Assembly (NCBI GenBank): GCA_045598105.1
Contig: JAZLLK010000068.1
Location: forward strand, 1 to 54,133
Reading direction: 5' to 3'
Source of the DNA: UBA1205 sp045598105
GTDB taxonomy: Bacteria; Bacteroidota; Bacteroidia; Bacteroidales; WCHB1-69
Length of the DNA: 54,133 nucleotides
Shown here: piece after piece, positions 26,479-35,327 of the stretch
Position numbering within the stretch: the first letter of the stretch is position 1
Layout of the letters: each line of letters opens with the position of its first letter
Notes under the pieces: model-generated
Told to the model about the DNA's origin: nothing
The model's input: the letters and a program-made list of their open reading frames with translations, nothing else
Database searches by the model: none
Program-made: the position numbers and the translations under genes

Positions 26479-26612
26479 TATTATATATAATAGATTACAA
26501 AGCATTATTAAGTGTTTAGTATCTAAATTGCAGAGACTTCTTCTGCCACTTAGCAGGGGAACTACTTTGTGATTGTTAATTAACAGAATGTAAACATTAA
26601 AAAAAAGAAAAA
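26479..26612 (+). other. rpsB leader region
   Basis: 134 bases between rpsI and rpsB without a consensus -7 element or terminator. A 5-bp hairpin GCAGA...TCTGC (26530-26546) precedes a G-rich stretch (26554-26560). Position suggests a possible autoregulatory S2 leader; no known motif is recognised. Confidence 0.3.
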
Positions 26613-27470
26613 ATGTCAAGCGTAAGTTTTAACGAATTGTTAGACGCAGGTGCTCATTTTGGTCACCTTAAAAGAAAATGGAACCCTAACATGGCTCCTT
26701 ACATTTTCATGGAAAAGAACGGTATTCACATCATTGATTTGCACAAAACCGTTGCAAAGGTAGATGAAGCTGCCGAAGCCATGAAACAAATAGCCCGTTC
26801 AGGCAGAAAAATCATGTTTGTTGCTACTAAAAAACAGGCTAAAGAAGTATTAGCAGAGCAAGTATCAGCAGTAGGTATGCCTTACGTTACCGAACGTTGG
26901 CCGGGCGGTATGTTAACTAACTTTGTTACCATTCGTAAAGCCGTTAAAAAAATGGCTGCTATAGATGAGTTAATCAATAGCGATCAATGGAAAAACATTT
27001 CCAAACGTGAACGTTTGCAAATTCAACGTGAAAGAGCTAAATTAGACAAAAACTTAGGTTCTATTTCCGAAATGAATCGTTTGCCTCATGCTTTGTTTGT
27101 AGTGGATATTCTTAAAGAGCACATTGCAGTAGCTGAAGCTAAAAAATTAGGTATCCCCACATTTGCCATAGTAGATACCAATTCTGATCCTAATGCAGTG
27201 GATTATGCTATTCCTGCTAATGATGACGCTTCCAAATCTATTTCTATCATAGTAAAAGCTATGTGTGATGCTATTCAGGAAGGCTTGAATGAAAGAGCAT
27301 TGGATAAAGATAAAAAAGAAGAAGAGGAAGAAGAAATAGTTGAAGCCGCTGACGCAGATGACACCGAAAAAGAAAATGCTCCCAGAAACGGTCGCAGAAG
27401 ACGTATAGGTGAAAATGCAGAAGGTGACGGCGAAAAACGTCCTCGCAGAACAGTAGCAAAGAAAAAATAA
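26613..27470 (+). CDS. rpsB: 30S ribosomal protein S2 with charged C-terminal tail
   Basis: 285 residues. The core (residues ~1-228) has AGAHFGHLKRKWNPNMAPYIF, TKKQAKEVL, ERWPGGMLTNF and IPTFAIVDTNSDP. Beyond the core lies a ~55-residue tail: an acidic run with six glutamates, then a basic segment (NGRRRRIGE, KRPRRTVAKKK). The tail is low-complexity. Followed by tsf after 24 bases. Confidence 0.97.
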   Translation: MSSVSFNELLDAGAHFGHLKRKWNPNMAPYIFMEKNGIHIIDLHKTVAKVDEAAEAMKQIARSGRKIMFVATKKQAKEVLAEQVSAVGMPYVTERWPGGMLTNFVTIRKAVKKMAAIDELINSDQWKNISKRERLQIQRERAKLDKNLGSISEMNRLPHALFVVDILKEHIAVAEAKKLGIPTFAIVDTNSDPNAVDYAIPANDDASKSISIIVKAMCDAIQEGLNERALDKDKKEEEEEEIVEAADADDTEKENAPRNGRRRRIGENAEGDGEKRPRRTVAKKK

Positions 27471-27494
27471 TATCAACTATTAAAACATAATATT

Positions 27495-28325
27495 ATGGCT
27501 ATAACAGCAGCTGAAGTAAACAAATTAAGAAAAGAAACCGGTTCAGGTATGATGGATTGCAAAAATGCACTTGTAGAAGCTGACGGTGATTTTGATAAAG
27601 CAATAGACATATTACGTAAAAAAGGTCAAAAAATAGCAGCTAAACGTGCAGACAGAAGTGCAAGCGATGGTTATGTATATGCACAAACTACCGCTGACCA
27701 TACTTTTGGTGTAGTGCTTATGCTTAATTGCGAAACTGATTTTGTTGCCAAAACAGAAGATTTTATAGCATGTGCCAAAAAAATAAGTAATTTTGCATTG
27801 GCTAATAAAGTTCAAAACCTGCAACAATTATTAGATGCACAATTGGATGGTATGACTGTAAGTCAAATTATTACCGAATTGACAGGTAAAACAGGTGAAA
27901 AAGTCGAAATTAACCGCTATGAAGTAATGCAGAACGCATACGTGGCTTCATACAATCATAATGGAAACCGCCTGGCTACTATATGCGGATTCAACAAAGC
28001 CGGTAACAATATTGACACAGTAGGTCATGACATTGCTATGCAAATAGCCGCTATGAACCCCATAGCTGTAGATGCTGACAGTGTGCCTCAAGACATAAAA
28101 GAGCATGAACTTGAAATAGCTCGTGAAACTACCCGTCAGGAAGGTAAACCGGAAAATATGGTAGAAAAAATAGCACAAGGTAAATTGAATAAATTCTTCA
28201 AGGAAAATACTCTGGTAAATCAGGAATTTATTAAAGAAAGCAAAAAGACTATTGCACAGTACATGCAGGAAAACGACAGTGCATTGGTTTGCGAAGGATT
28301 CTATCGTTTACAATTGGGCGAATAG
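27495..28325 (+). CDS. tsf: Elongation factor Ts
   Basis: Guanine nucleotide exchange factor for EF-Tu. 276 residues: an N-terminal UBA-like domain (KLRKETGSGMMDCKNALVEADGDFDKAIDILRKKG), then the EF-Tu contact motif MLNCETDFVAKTEDF and the dimerisation subdomains. Last gene of the group, with a terminator at 28350. Confidence 0.98.
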   Translation: MAITAAEVNKLRKETGSGMMDCKNALVEADGDFDKAIDILRKKGQKIAAKRADRSASDGYVYAQTTADHTFGVVLMLNCETDFVAKTEDFIACAKKISNFALANKVQNLQQLLDAQLDGMTVSQIITELTGKTGEKVEINRYEVMQNAYVASYNHNGNRLATICGFNKAGNNIDTVGHDIAMQIAAMNPIAVDADSVPQDIKEHELEIARETTRQEGKPENMVEKIAQGKLNKFFKENTLVNQEFIKESKKTIAQYMQENDSALVCEGFYRLQLGE

Positions 28326-28349
28326 TATTTACTATATATAACCAATTTA

Positions 28350-28381
28350 AAAGGACTGTACAAAGTGCAGTCCTTTTTTTT
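28350..28381 (+). terminator. Intrinsic terminator after tsf
   Basis: Perfect AAAGGACTG/CAGTCCTTT stem (28350-28358, 28368-28376) with a T tract. Confidence 0.92.
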
Positions 28382-28430
28382 GCGGGTAGAGAAGGTTATA
28401 AAATAGTACCCATATAGTAATAGTAAACAC

Positions 28431-28460
28431 AAAAAAAACCGACATGGTCGGCTTTTTTTT
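28431..28460 (-). terminator. Terminator of the SPFH/NfeD operon
   Basis: CCGAC-ATG-GTCGG (28439-28443, 28447-28451) flanked by A8 on one side and T8 on the other, so it can act on either strand; it lies just past the stop of the minus-strand SPFH gene. Confidence 0.7.
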
Positions 28461-28476
28461 AATGTGTTATGTGGTA

Positions 28477-29451
28477 CTATTTGGCTTGGAATAAGTCCTT
28501 AATACCACCCAATGAACCTAATACTCCTGTAGCTTCGTAGGGCATGTATATGGTTTTGTTGTCTTTACCGCTTACCATGTCCTTTAGTGTGTCAATGTAG
28601 CGTATGGCTACCATGTATTTTACAGGGTCAGATTGGGTATTGCGTACGGCATTGGTAATTACCTCTATAGCCTCGGCTTCACCATTAGCAGTGCGTACGC
28701 GGGCCTGTGCATCACCTTCTGCTTTTAGTATTTGTGATTGCTTTTCGGCTTCGGCTTTATTGATAAGAGCCGTTTTCCAACCTTCCGATTCCAATATCTG
28801 TGATTGTTTTTTGGCTTCAGCCTCCAATATTTTGGCTCGTTTGTCTCTTTCGGCACGCATTTGCTTTTCCATGGCATCACGTATGTCGTGAGGAGGATTA
28901 ATATCCTGTAACTCTACACGATTTACTTTAACGCCCCATTTGTGTGAGGCTTCATCCAGCACGGTGCGAAGCTTGGAATTAATGGTGTCTCTGGAAGTAA
29001 GTGTTTCATCCAAATTCATGTCACCTATTACGTTACGTAAGGTAGTTTGGGTGAGTTTTTCTATAGCATCGGGCAAATTAGATATTTCATAAGTGGCCTT
29101 AATGGGGTCCATTACCTGAAAATAGAGTATGGCGTTAATTTCAGTAACTACGTTATCTTTAGTAATTACATTTTGCTTGGGGAAGTCATACACTGTTTCA
29201 CGTATGTCTATTTTGCCGGTATTGCGTTTTACCACGAGGGTTTTGCCATCATAGGTTTCACGGGTGTATCTCCACATTATTTGGCGAGGCCTGTCTATAA
29301 CAGGTATAATTATGTTGATACCGGCAGTAAGGGTTTTATGGTATTTACCCAAACGCTCTATAATAACAACATCTGATTGTTGAACTATGCGAATGCCCGC
29401 AATTACAAGACATATAGCCAATGCGGCTAACAAACATAATACTATTAACAT
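28477..29451 (-). CDS. SPFH/Band 7 stomatin-like membrane protein
   Basis: 324 residues. One N-terminal membrane helix (residues ~3-24), then the Band 7 domain (VVIIERLGKYHKTLTAGINIIIPV, KDNVVTEINAILYFQV) and a long charged helix rich in Ala-Glu-Lys (ERDKRAKILEAEAKKQSQIL). It resembles QmcA-type proteins that form membrane microdomain scaffolds. Paired with an NfeD gene 6 bases upstream, the usual arrangement. Confidence 0.92.
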   Translation of the reverse strand: MLIVLCLLAALAICLVIAGIRIVQQSDVVIIERLGKYHKTLTAGINIIIPVIDRPRQIMWRYTRETYDGKTLVVKRNTGKIDIRETVYDFPKQNVITKDNVVTEINAILYFQVMDPIKATYEISNLPDAIEKLTQTTLRNVIGDMNLDETLTSRDTINSKLRTVLDEASHKWGVKVNRVELQDINPPHDIRDAMEKQMRAERDKRAKILEAEAKKQSQILESEGWKTALINKAEAEKQSQILKAEGDAQARVRTANGEAEAIEVITNAVRNTQSDPVKYMVAIRYIDTLKDMVSGKDNKTIYMPYEATGVLGSLGGIKDLFQAK

Positions 29452-29457
29452 AATGAT

Positions 29458-29907
29458 TTATTTTACTGGTTTTACTATTAATATATTGCTATCTATTTTT
29501 ACTACTGTTATATTGGTTCCTTTTTCTATTATTTCATCAAGGTCGGCTACGGCTTTCCAGTCATCACCATATACCATAACTCTGCCGGTGTGCAGGGTGT
29601 TGTCTATGGTTTCGGTAACATAGCCTTCTGCATGATATAGTGCGTCTATGTTTATTTTAGTGTGGTCACTGCGTTTAAAGGCATATTTGTTCATAAGTGG
29701 CCTTACCGTGAAAAAACTTATAATAGTGCTAATAGCAAATACAACCAACTGTATGGTAATGCTGTCAGTAAAGCAGGCTGCTATGGCCGAGCACACGCAC
29801 CCTAAGCAAAAACATAAAAATACGAATGTATTGGAAAATATTTCTATGATAAATGCAATTAAAGCTATAATGAGCCATATTTGGCAGGTAGTTAATGTTA
29901 AATCCAT
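29458..29907 (-). CDS. NfeD-like membrane protein
   Basis: 149 residues, three hydrophobic segments in the first ~75 residues (WLIIALIAFIIEIF, FVFLCFCLGCVCSAIAAC, LVVFAISTIISFF), then a short OB-fold domain (GYVTETIDNTLHTGRVMVYGDDW...ITVVKIDSNILIV). NfeD partners of SPFH proteins are thought to stabilise or guide the oligomer. First gene of a two-gene unit. Confidence 0.9.
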   Translation of the reverse strand: MDLTLTTCQIWLIIALIAFIIEIFSNTFVFLCFCLGCVCSAIAACFTDSITIQLVVFAISTIISFFTVRPLMNKYAFKRSDHTKINIDALYHAEGYVTETIDNTLHTGRVMVYGDDWKAVADLDEIIEKGTNITVVKIDSNILIVKPVK

Positions 29908-29939
29908 ATTAAAATATTTTGAGTTTAAATATTATTTTG

Positions 29940-29947
29940 CAAAGATA
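29940..29947 (-). promoter_or_regulatory. Bacteroidota -7 element TATCTTTG (minus strand) for nfeD
   Basis: Plus strand CAAAGATA, 33 bases before the NfeD start. It diverges from the lpxH promoter at 30001. Confidence 0.75.
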
Positions 29948-30000
29948 GCATTTTTTTTTAATGTAAGCGGAGTTTTGTTAAATTGTTGTAAAAAAAATGC

Positions 30001-30008
30001 TATCTTTG
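30001..30008 (+). promoter_or_regulatory. Bacteroidota -7 element TATCTTTG for lpxH
   Basis: TTTTG at 29973-29977 lies 23 bases upstream as a possible -33; the ATG follows at 30039. Confidence 0.78.
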
Positions 30009-30038
30009 CAATCGTTTTTTTATTACATCATATAGCAA

Positions 30039-30806
30039 ATGCAAAACATAGAAGGTAATGTGTATTTTATTTCCGATTGCCACTTTGGCTTTCCTAATGA
30101 GCAGCAGAGTGCAGCAAGGGAGCGAAGAGTGGTGGCCTTTTTGGATAGTATAGCATCTGATGTTACGCATTTGTTTTTATTGGGTGATATATTTGACTAT
30201 TGGTTTGAATATAAATACGTTGTGCCTAAGCATTGTTTGCGGTTTTTGGGTCGTTTGGCCGCTATGGCCGATAGAGGTGTACATATATATTATATATTGG
30301 GTAATCATGATATGTGGAATTTCGGTTATTTAGCCCATGAAATAGGGCTGCAGGAACTTCGCGGTGAACATGATTATATTATAAATGGTAAAAAGGTACG
30401 TGTGGGGCATGGTGACGGATTGGACCCTAAGGATAAAGGCTATTTGCTTATTAAGCGAATATATAACGCCAAATTTAACCAAAAGTGGTTTTCTGCCCTG
30501 CATCCTACTATAGCTACCCGTATAGCTACCCGTGTATCGCTTGCAAGCCGTAATGCTCATCAATTTCAAGATGAACATTGTGCCGAGCAATTGAATAAGC
30601 CCTTGTTGGAGTATTGTAACAAGGTACTGGAGCAGGAAAAGTTTGACTATTTCATATTCGGGCACCAGCATCATCCATTTGATATACAGCTAAGTGGTTC
30701 TGCAAAATATATCAACATAGGTGATTGGCAAACACACGATACCTACGCAGTAATGCGTCCGCAATGTGAATGTGAGTTGAAACATTTTTGTAATAGAATA
30801 AAATAG
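30039..30806 (+). CDS. lpxH: UDP-2,3-diacylglucosamine diphosphatase
   Basis: Calcineurin-like metallophosphoesterase that makes lipid X in lipid A synthesis. 255 residues with the metal-site motifs SDCHFG (residues ~12-17), LLGDIFDYWFE, YILGNHDMW, RVGHGDGLDPKD and FGHQHHP. GDIFDYWF is the LpxH hallmark. Monocistronic, with its own promoter. Confidence 0.92.
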   Translation: MQNIEGNVYFISDCHFGFPNEQQSAARERRVVAFLDSIASDVTHLFLLGDIFDYWFEYKYVVPKHCLRFLGRLAAMADRGVHIYYILGNHDMWNFGYLAHEIGLQELRGEHDYIINGKKVRVGHGDGLDPKDKGYLLIKRIYNAKFNQKWFSALHPTIATRIATRVSLASRNAHQFQDEHCAEQLNKPLLEYCNKVLEQEKFDYFIFGHQHHPFDIQLSGSAKYINIGDWQTHDTYAVMRPQCECELKHFCNRIK

Positions 30807-30882
30807 AGCAAAATAGATGTGAAAACACTTTAATGTGTAAAAATTGAGTCTTAAAATATAATAAGAAAAAACACGTAATAAC

Positions 30883-31557
30883 ATGTCAGATAAAATGCAA
30901 ATAATTTGCAATCAGTTGAATGCAAAATCAAATTTGAAAATAGCTACTTACCAAAAGGCAGAAGAAGCTTTTGAAATGTTAAAGCAGGAAGCCGAACTTT
31001 TTACTGCGGAATATAAAAAAGCATATCCTGATTCCGCAGTGGTGGTAACTTATGAATCCAAGCAGTCTCAATGTTTCAGTTTGCGATATGGCAGTGATGT
31101 AATGTTTTGTACTTTGCATAGCAATGTGTTTGAATTTAATAGGGACCATGAAGTGATGAAAACCCCCTACATACGTGAAAATAAAGATCGCTCTTTTTGC
31201 GGTATTATATCCATCTATAATTTTTTAACCGACTCGGTTATATACGAACGCTATAATGATGTGGGATATTTAATAGGAAGAGTGTTCGTGAATTCCGAAG
31301 GACATTGCTATATTGACGGCAAGCGTGAACTGGGGCAAATATACAATAATTTCAGTTCCGTAATATTTGATAAACACATGGCCAATGAAATTATGGAAGC
31401 CGCTTTACAATATACTATCAACTTCGATTTGTTGGTTCCTCCCTATGAAATGGTGCAAGAATTGAACGTACATGATATGGTGGAATTGACCAATAAACAC
31501 AATTTGATTAAAACGGCAAAGCGCTTAGGCTTTCGTTTTCAAGCAGATGCGGAGTAG
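30883..31557 (+). CDS. Conserved-looking hypothetical protein
   Basis: 224 residues, no signal peptide and no membrane segment, so probably cytoplasmic. I do not recognise the family. The N-terminal ~60 residues are helical and charged (TYQKAEEAFEMLKQEAELFTAEYKKAYP); the middle has beta-strand character (VVVTYESKQSQCFSLRYGSDVMFCTLH) and a run of aromatic residues (ENKDRSFCGIISIYNFLTD); the end is helical. The coding bias matches the neighbours. No promoter element is visible upstream and there is no terminator, so it may be read through from lpxH. Confidence 0.7.
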   Translation: MSDKMQIICNQLNAKSNLKIATYQKAEEAFEMLKQEAELFTAEYKKAYPDSAVVVTYESKQSQCFSLRYGSDVMFCTLHSNVFEFNRDHEVMKTPYIRENKDRSFCGIISIYNFLTDSVIYERYNDVGYLIGRVFVNSEGHCYIDGKRELGQIYNNFSSVIFDKHMANEIMEAALQYTINFDLLVPPYEMVQELNVHDMVELTNKHNLIKTAKRLGFRFQADAE

Positions 31558-31600
31558 AAAATATTTTACGATTTTTTTTAATTTGTATTGTTTTTTTTTG

Positions 31601-31608
31601 TACCTTTG
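31601..31608 (+). promoter_or_regulatory. Bacteroidota -7 element TACCTTTG for tRNA-Glu
   Basis: TAnnTTTG match 23 bases before the mature tRNA. Confidence 0.75.
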
Positions 31609-31631
31609 CACTTGTCTTTGATGGAAGACAT

Positions 31632-31703
31632 GGTCGGTTCATCTAAAGGTTAGGATTCAAGATTTTCATTCTTGCCATAGGGGTTCGAATCCCCTACCGA
31701 CTA
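31632..31703 (+). tRNA. tRNA-Glu (anticodon TTC)
   Basis: Cloverleaf: acceptor GGTCGGT pairs with ACCGACT (first pair G-T), anticodon stem CAAGA/TCTTG around loop TTTTCAT, T arm GGGGTTCGAATCCCC. No CCA is encoded. Anticodon TTC reads GAA/GAG. Its own promoter precedes it and an intrinsic terminator follows. Confidence 0.95.
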
Positions 31704-31704
31704 C

Positions 31705-31730
31705 AAGCCTGTTTTAGCAGGCTTTTTTTA
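31705..31730 (+). terminator. Intrinsic terminator after tRNA-Glu
   Basis: AGCCTG/CAGGCT stem (31706-31711, 31718-31723), 6-base loop and T tract. Confidence 0.88.
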
Positions 31731-31745
31731 TATAAAGTCGGCTCA

Positions 31746-33092
31746 ATGAACACTGAACACTTTTATTTTACATACCCGTGGACAAGTTTTGCTCACACAC
31801 ATTTATACTACCGAAGATTTCGCATTAAACGTTTGTCTAATGTAAATATTCCTGCTAATCAGCGTTATACCATTATTGTGTCTAATCATCAAAATTCACT
31901 CAATGATGCCATGGGCATAGTAATGGCCGAAAAAGGTACCAAAGTGTGGTTTTTAGCTCGGGCCGATGTCTTTAAGTCTAAGCTGGCCGCTTTCTTTTTG
32001 AATGCTTATGGCTTATTGCCCGTGTATAGAGTGCGTGACGGATTGGCAAATGTGAAAAATAATTTGGAAATATTTGATAATGTAGAACATAAAATATTAA
32101 GGCATTGTCCCGTAAGTCTGTTCCCTGAGGCCAAGCATCAAAACCGACGATATTTAGGGCATTTTCATTTGTCCTATACACGATTGGCATTTTCTGTCGC
32201 GGAACGTCTTAATTTTCAGGAAGATGTGTGTATTTTACCTGTTGCCAATCATTATTCCGATTATTTCGCTTTTCGTCCCGATATGCTGCTTACTATAGGA
32301 GAGTATGTGTCCCTTAAGTCTTATTACAACTTGTATAAAGAAAATCCCCGTAAGGCACAAAATGAAGTAAATGACGTGGTTCGCTCCAAAGTGCAAAGTA
32401 TGATGCTGGATATACAGGAGGAAGAGCATTATGAGGATATATATAACATGCTGTCAAATTATGGTGTTACCTATGCTATACGTAATGGAATTAATCCTAA
32501 TAATATGTACGATAAGCTGTGTTCGGACAAGGCAATAGTAGCTAAGGTAGAATCCGAAAAAGCCTATGATGTTGATAATTTTGAGCAGTTGTGCCAATTG
32601 AGTCATGATTATACCCATGCGCTTAGTCAATATGGTGTGAATGACCAATGTGCGCGTAAATTATTGTGTGTACCCGGCGTAATGCTTCAAATATTGTACT
32701 TGCTCATAGGCATGCCGGTGGCATTGTGTGGAATAGTTCATCATATTATACCTATATTAATACCCAAGTACCTGTCCAGAAATATGAAAGATGTATTCAT
32801 GAGGCCTTCGGTAGATTTGGGCTTAACGTCGGTAATAACCTTTCCGCTACTATATATATTGAGTATAATCATATATGGCAGTGTGTTTCATTCGTTTTGG
32901 ATAGGTTTGTTGTGCGCATTGGCAGTAATGCTTACGGGACTATATGCCGACGAATGGCGTCGTACTGCCATGCAATGTGTTAAATACATACGTGCATGGT
33001 ATATTCGTTGTCGCAAAGAACATGTGTGGAACAATATTTCGGATATCAGGGCACGTTTGGTTGCCCGTGCGGATGAAGTTATGAGCCGTTAG
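31746..33092 (+). CDS. PlsC-like glycerophosphate acyltransferase with membrane anchor
   Basis: 448 residues. The acyltransferase block SNHQNSLNDAMG is the histidine motif, spaced H-x5-D rather than H-x4-D as often in Bacteroidota members; LLPVYRVRDG and SLFPEAKH are later blocks (the latter replaces FPEG). The C-terminal third has two to four hydrophobic helices (LLCVPGVMLQILYLLIGMPV, VITFPLLYILSIIIYG). It probably acylates lysophospholipid or a related acceptor. Its last 14 bases overlap the convergent cvpA gene. Confidence 0.85.
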   Translation: MNTEHFYFTYPWTSFAHTHLYYRRFRIKRLSNVNIPANQRYTIIVSNHQNSLNDAMGIVMAEKGTKVWFLARADVFKSKLAAFFLNAYGLLPVYRVRDGLANVKNNLEIFDNVEHKILRHCPVSLFPEAKHQNRRYLGHFHLSYTRLAFSVAERLNFQEDVCILPVANHYSDYFAFRPDMLLTIGEYVSLKSYYNLYKENPRKAQNEVNDVVRSKVQSMMLDIQEEEHYEDIYNMLSNYGVTYAIRNGINPNNMYDKLCSDKAIVAKVESEKAYDVDNFEQLCQLSHDYTHALSQYGVNDQCARKLLCVPGVMLQILYLLIGMPVALCGIVHHIIPILIPKYLSRNMKDVFMRPSVDLGLTSVITFPLLYILSIIIYGSVFHSFWIGLLCALAVMLTGLYADEWRRTAMQCVKYIRAWYIRCRKEHVWNNISDIRARLVARADEVMSR

Positions 33093-33606
33093 CAATCTGT
33101 GTTTTTTTTGCAGACCGCTCTTCAGGAAACAATAATATGATTTCTTTCAACTTGGGTACCAGTATGTAAGCGGTGCCTATAGCCGGTGCATAACATATAG
33201 AGGCTTGCTTTCTTTCAGGAGTAAACAACCGCTCCTGAGTGTCCAGTTTATTGGCTACGCCAAAAAAAAGTCCTGCCGAAAATAGTACTATTATTATGCC
33301 GAACAGGGCTCCCAGCAGGTTATTGAGTATGGCAGGTAATACCCCATTGAATACCGACTGACATAGTTTCCCTATAAGTATTACTCCTGTGGTCACTATT
33401 GCAAAGGTACACACCACCGATAATATATTGGCTACTTCACTATGTGAAAACATATATTCTGCTATATATTTGTTCCCATATACCGCTGCCCAGGCACCTG
33501 CTATTATGGCCAGCAGGTGAAATATTTCGCCAAAAAATCCCCGTCGAAATCCTTTAATGGCCATCCATACGGCTGCTATAAGTATAAGTGTGTCTATTAT
33601 TTTCAT
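33079..33606 (-). CDS. CvpA family membrane protein
   Basis: 175 residues with four hydrophobic segments and the family start IIDTLILIAAVWMAIKGFRRGFFGEIFHL. CvpA proteins affect colicin V export in Escherichia coli and envelope stress tolerance more widely; the molecular job is unclear. It lies 27 bases after mlaF on the same strand. Confidence 0.88.
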   Translation of the reverse strand: MKIIDTLILIAAVWMAIKGFRRGFFGEIFHLLAIIAGAWAAVYGNKYIAEYMFSHSEVANILSVVCTFAIVTTGVILIGKLCQSVFNGVLPAILNNLLGALFGIIIVLFSAGLFFGVANKLDTQERLFTPERKQASICYAPAIGTAYILVPKLKEIILLFPEERSAKKTQIANGS

Positions 33607-33633
33607 ATAAGCCCATGTAAAAAAATAATAAAG

Positions 33634-34401
33634 TTATAATGTGTGCTGTTGTTGGGTGGCAAACATGGCTTTGGCATATTTGGATGCATACACAAAGTCA
33701 TTTACTTCTGCATTTTGAGTGTGGAGTATTTCATTATTACTGCCTCGCCACCACAAGTGTCCCTGATATATGAATGATATGGTATCACCTATTTCCATTA
33801 CCGAATTCATATCATGAGTGTTAATTACAGTAGTAATATTGTATTCAATGGTAATTTCATGTATGAGCTGGTCTATTACCAATGAGGTTTTGGGGTCCAG
33901 CCCCGAATTGGGCTCGTCACAAAACAGGTATTTGGGATTCAATGCTATAGCCCTAGCAATAGCCACTCTTTTTTTCATGCCGCCACTTATTTGTGAAGGG
34001 AATAACTTATGCGCTTTGTTTAAGTTTACCCTTTCCAGACAAAAATCAGCACGCATCTGCTTTTCCTTTTCACTTTGATTAGTAAGCATGGTGAGCGGAA
34101 ATTTTACATTGTCTTCCACAGTCATGGAATCAAATAGAGCACTGCCCTGAAATAATACGCCCATTTCCTGCAGTATGTGTTCATAGTCCTTTTTGCTTAT
34201 ATTGTTTAAGTTTCTGCCACTATATAGTATGGAGCCTTTTTCGGCCTTATACAAACCTATAAGGCATTTCATGAGCACTGTTTTTCCCGAACCGCTTTGC
34301 CCTATTATAAGGTTGGTTTTGCCTTCTTCAAAACAGGTGCATATATCCGATAGTACTTCTCTGCCGTCAAAATATTTGTATAGGTTTTTTACTTCTATCA
34401 T
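33634..34401 (-). CDS. mlaF: Phospholipid ABC transporter ATPase, MlaF-like
   Basis: 255 residues. Walker A GQSGSGKT (residues ~34-41), Q-loop MGVLFQG, signature SGGMKKRVAIARAIA and Walker B LFCDEPNSGLDP. SGGMKKR rather than SGGQ is typical of MlaF. It drives lipid movement between outer and inner membrane. One base separates it from mlaE. Confidence 0.93.
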   Translation of the reverse strand: MIEVKNLYKYFDGREVLSDICTCFEEGKTNLIIGQSGSGKTVLMKCLIGLYKAEKGSILYSGRNLNNISKKDYEHILQEMGVLFQGSALFDSMTVEDNVKFPLTMLTNQSEKEKQMRADFCLERVNLNKAHKLFPSQISGGMKKRVAIARAIALNPKYLFCDEPNSGLDPKTSLVIDQLIHEITIEYNITTVINTHDMNSVMEIGDTISFIYQGHLWWRGSNNEILHTQNAEVNDFVYASKYAKAMFATQQQHTL

Positions 34402-34402
34402 A

Positions 34403-35143
34403 TTATCCTAAGAATATTTGGGTGAGTATAACGTTGAATAACAATAGTCCAAAACTGCTGTTGACTACAGCCTGAGTACTGGCTTTTCCCACTTCTAAGG
34501 CTCCGCCTTCGGTTTTGTAACCACAAAACCCTGATACTGACGCTATTATAAATGCAAATACCAATGTTTTCACTAGTGCGTAGTATATGTCATAAGGCCT
34601 AAAAAAACTCATAATGCCTTCAAAGTATTGCTCGGGAGGAATGGTGCCCATGAATTTGCAGGAAAACCATCCGCCAAAAAGACAAAGAAATATGCTTATA
34701 ATTACCAATATAGGGTTTACTATGCAGCAGGCTATTATTTTAGGCAGTATAAGGTGTGAAGCCGAATTAATACCCATGGTGTCTATGGCATCTATTTGCT
34801 CGGTAACCTTCATAGTACCTATTTCTGAAGCTATGTGGGAACCTATTTTACCGGCCAGAAACAGACTTATAATTGTAGGTGAAAATTCCAATACTACCGA
34901 CTGTCGTACCACAAAACCTACCGTCCATGTGGGTATCCACGGACTTTCTACCTGTAGCGTGGTTTGAATAGTAAGTACCGCACCCATAAATACCGATATT
35001 ACCGCTACTATCAAAAGCGATTGTATGCCCAACTCATATATATTGTCGGCCAGCTGTCGCCTAAAATAGGACATTTTTTTAGGCCGTTCAAACACCCTTC
35101 GCATCAATAGTGCGTATTCTCCTATAAATTGAAGTATTTTCAT
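34403..35143 (-). CDS. mlaE: Phospholipid ABC transporter permease, MlaE-like
   Basis: 246 residues with five to six hydrophobic segments; SFFRPYDIYYALVKTLVFAFIIASVSGFCGY and GGALEVGKASTQAVV are the conserved C-terminal blocks, and AGKIGSHIASEIGTMKVTEQIDAID is the coupling region. Partner of mlaF. No MCE/mlaD gene follows; cvpA does. Confidence 0.93.
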   Translation of the reverse strand: MKILQFIGEYALLMRRVFERPKKMSYFRRQLADNIYELGIQSLLIVAVISVFMGAVLTIQTTLQVESPWIPTWTVGFVVRQSVVLEFSPTIISLFLAGKIGSHIASEIGTMKVTEQIDAIDTMGINSASHLILPKIIACCIVNPILVIISIFLCLFGGWFSCKFMGTIPPEQYFEGIMSFFRPYDIYYALVKTLVFAFIIASVSGFCGYKTEGGALEVGKASTQAVVNSSFGLLLFNVILTQIFLG

Positions 35144-35176
35144 TCGTAATGTATGTGTTAAACTTTAATTGCGAAA

Positions 35177-35193
35177 CATAGTTAATAACTATG
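35177..35193. repeat. 17-base palindrome in the mlaE leader
   Basis: CATAGTTAATAACTATG is a perfect palindrome with one central base. It lies in the divergent region between mlaE and the small lipoprotein, about 60 bases downstream of the mlaE -7 element. Possible repressor site or mRNA hairpin. Confidence 0.45.
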
Positions 35194-35251
35194 GTGTAAA
35201 ATACTTGGCTCCTTATGGCAACTCCAAAATATTACCACCTTCATATAGGTA

Positions 35252-35259
35252 CAAAAGTA
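35252..35259 (-). promoter_or_regulatory. Bacteroidota -7 element TACTTTTG (minus strand) for mlaE
   Basis: Plus strand CAAAAGTA, about 110 bases before the mlaE start. Confidence 0.65.
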
Positions 35260-35327
35260 TAATTTTTATGGCATATAAACAATAAAAATGCCAAAAAAAA
35301 GTTATATATATGATAATACAAAGTTAT

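Noticed and set aside
27147..27476. Hydrophobic, Phe-rich minus-strand frame suggesting a membrane protein
   Set aside because: It is the complement of the Glu/Lys-rich tail of S2 (GAA/AAA codons read as TTC/TTT).
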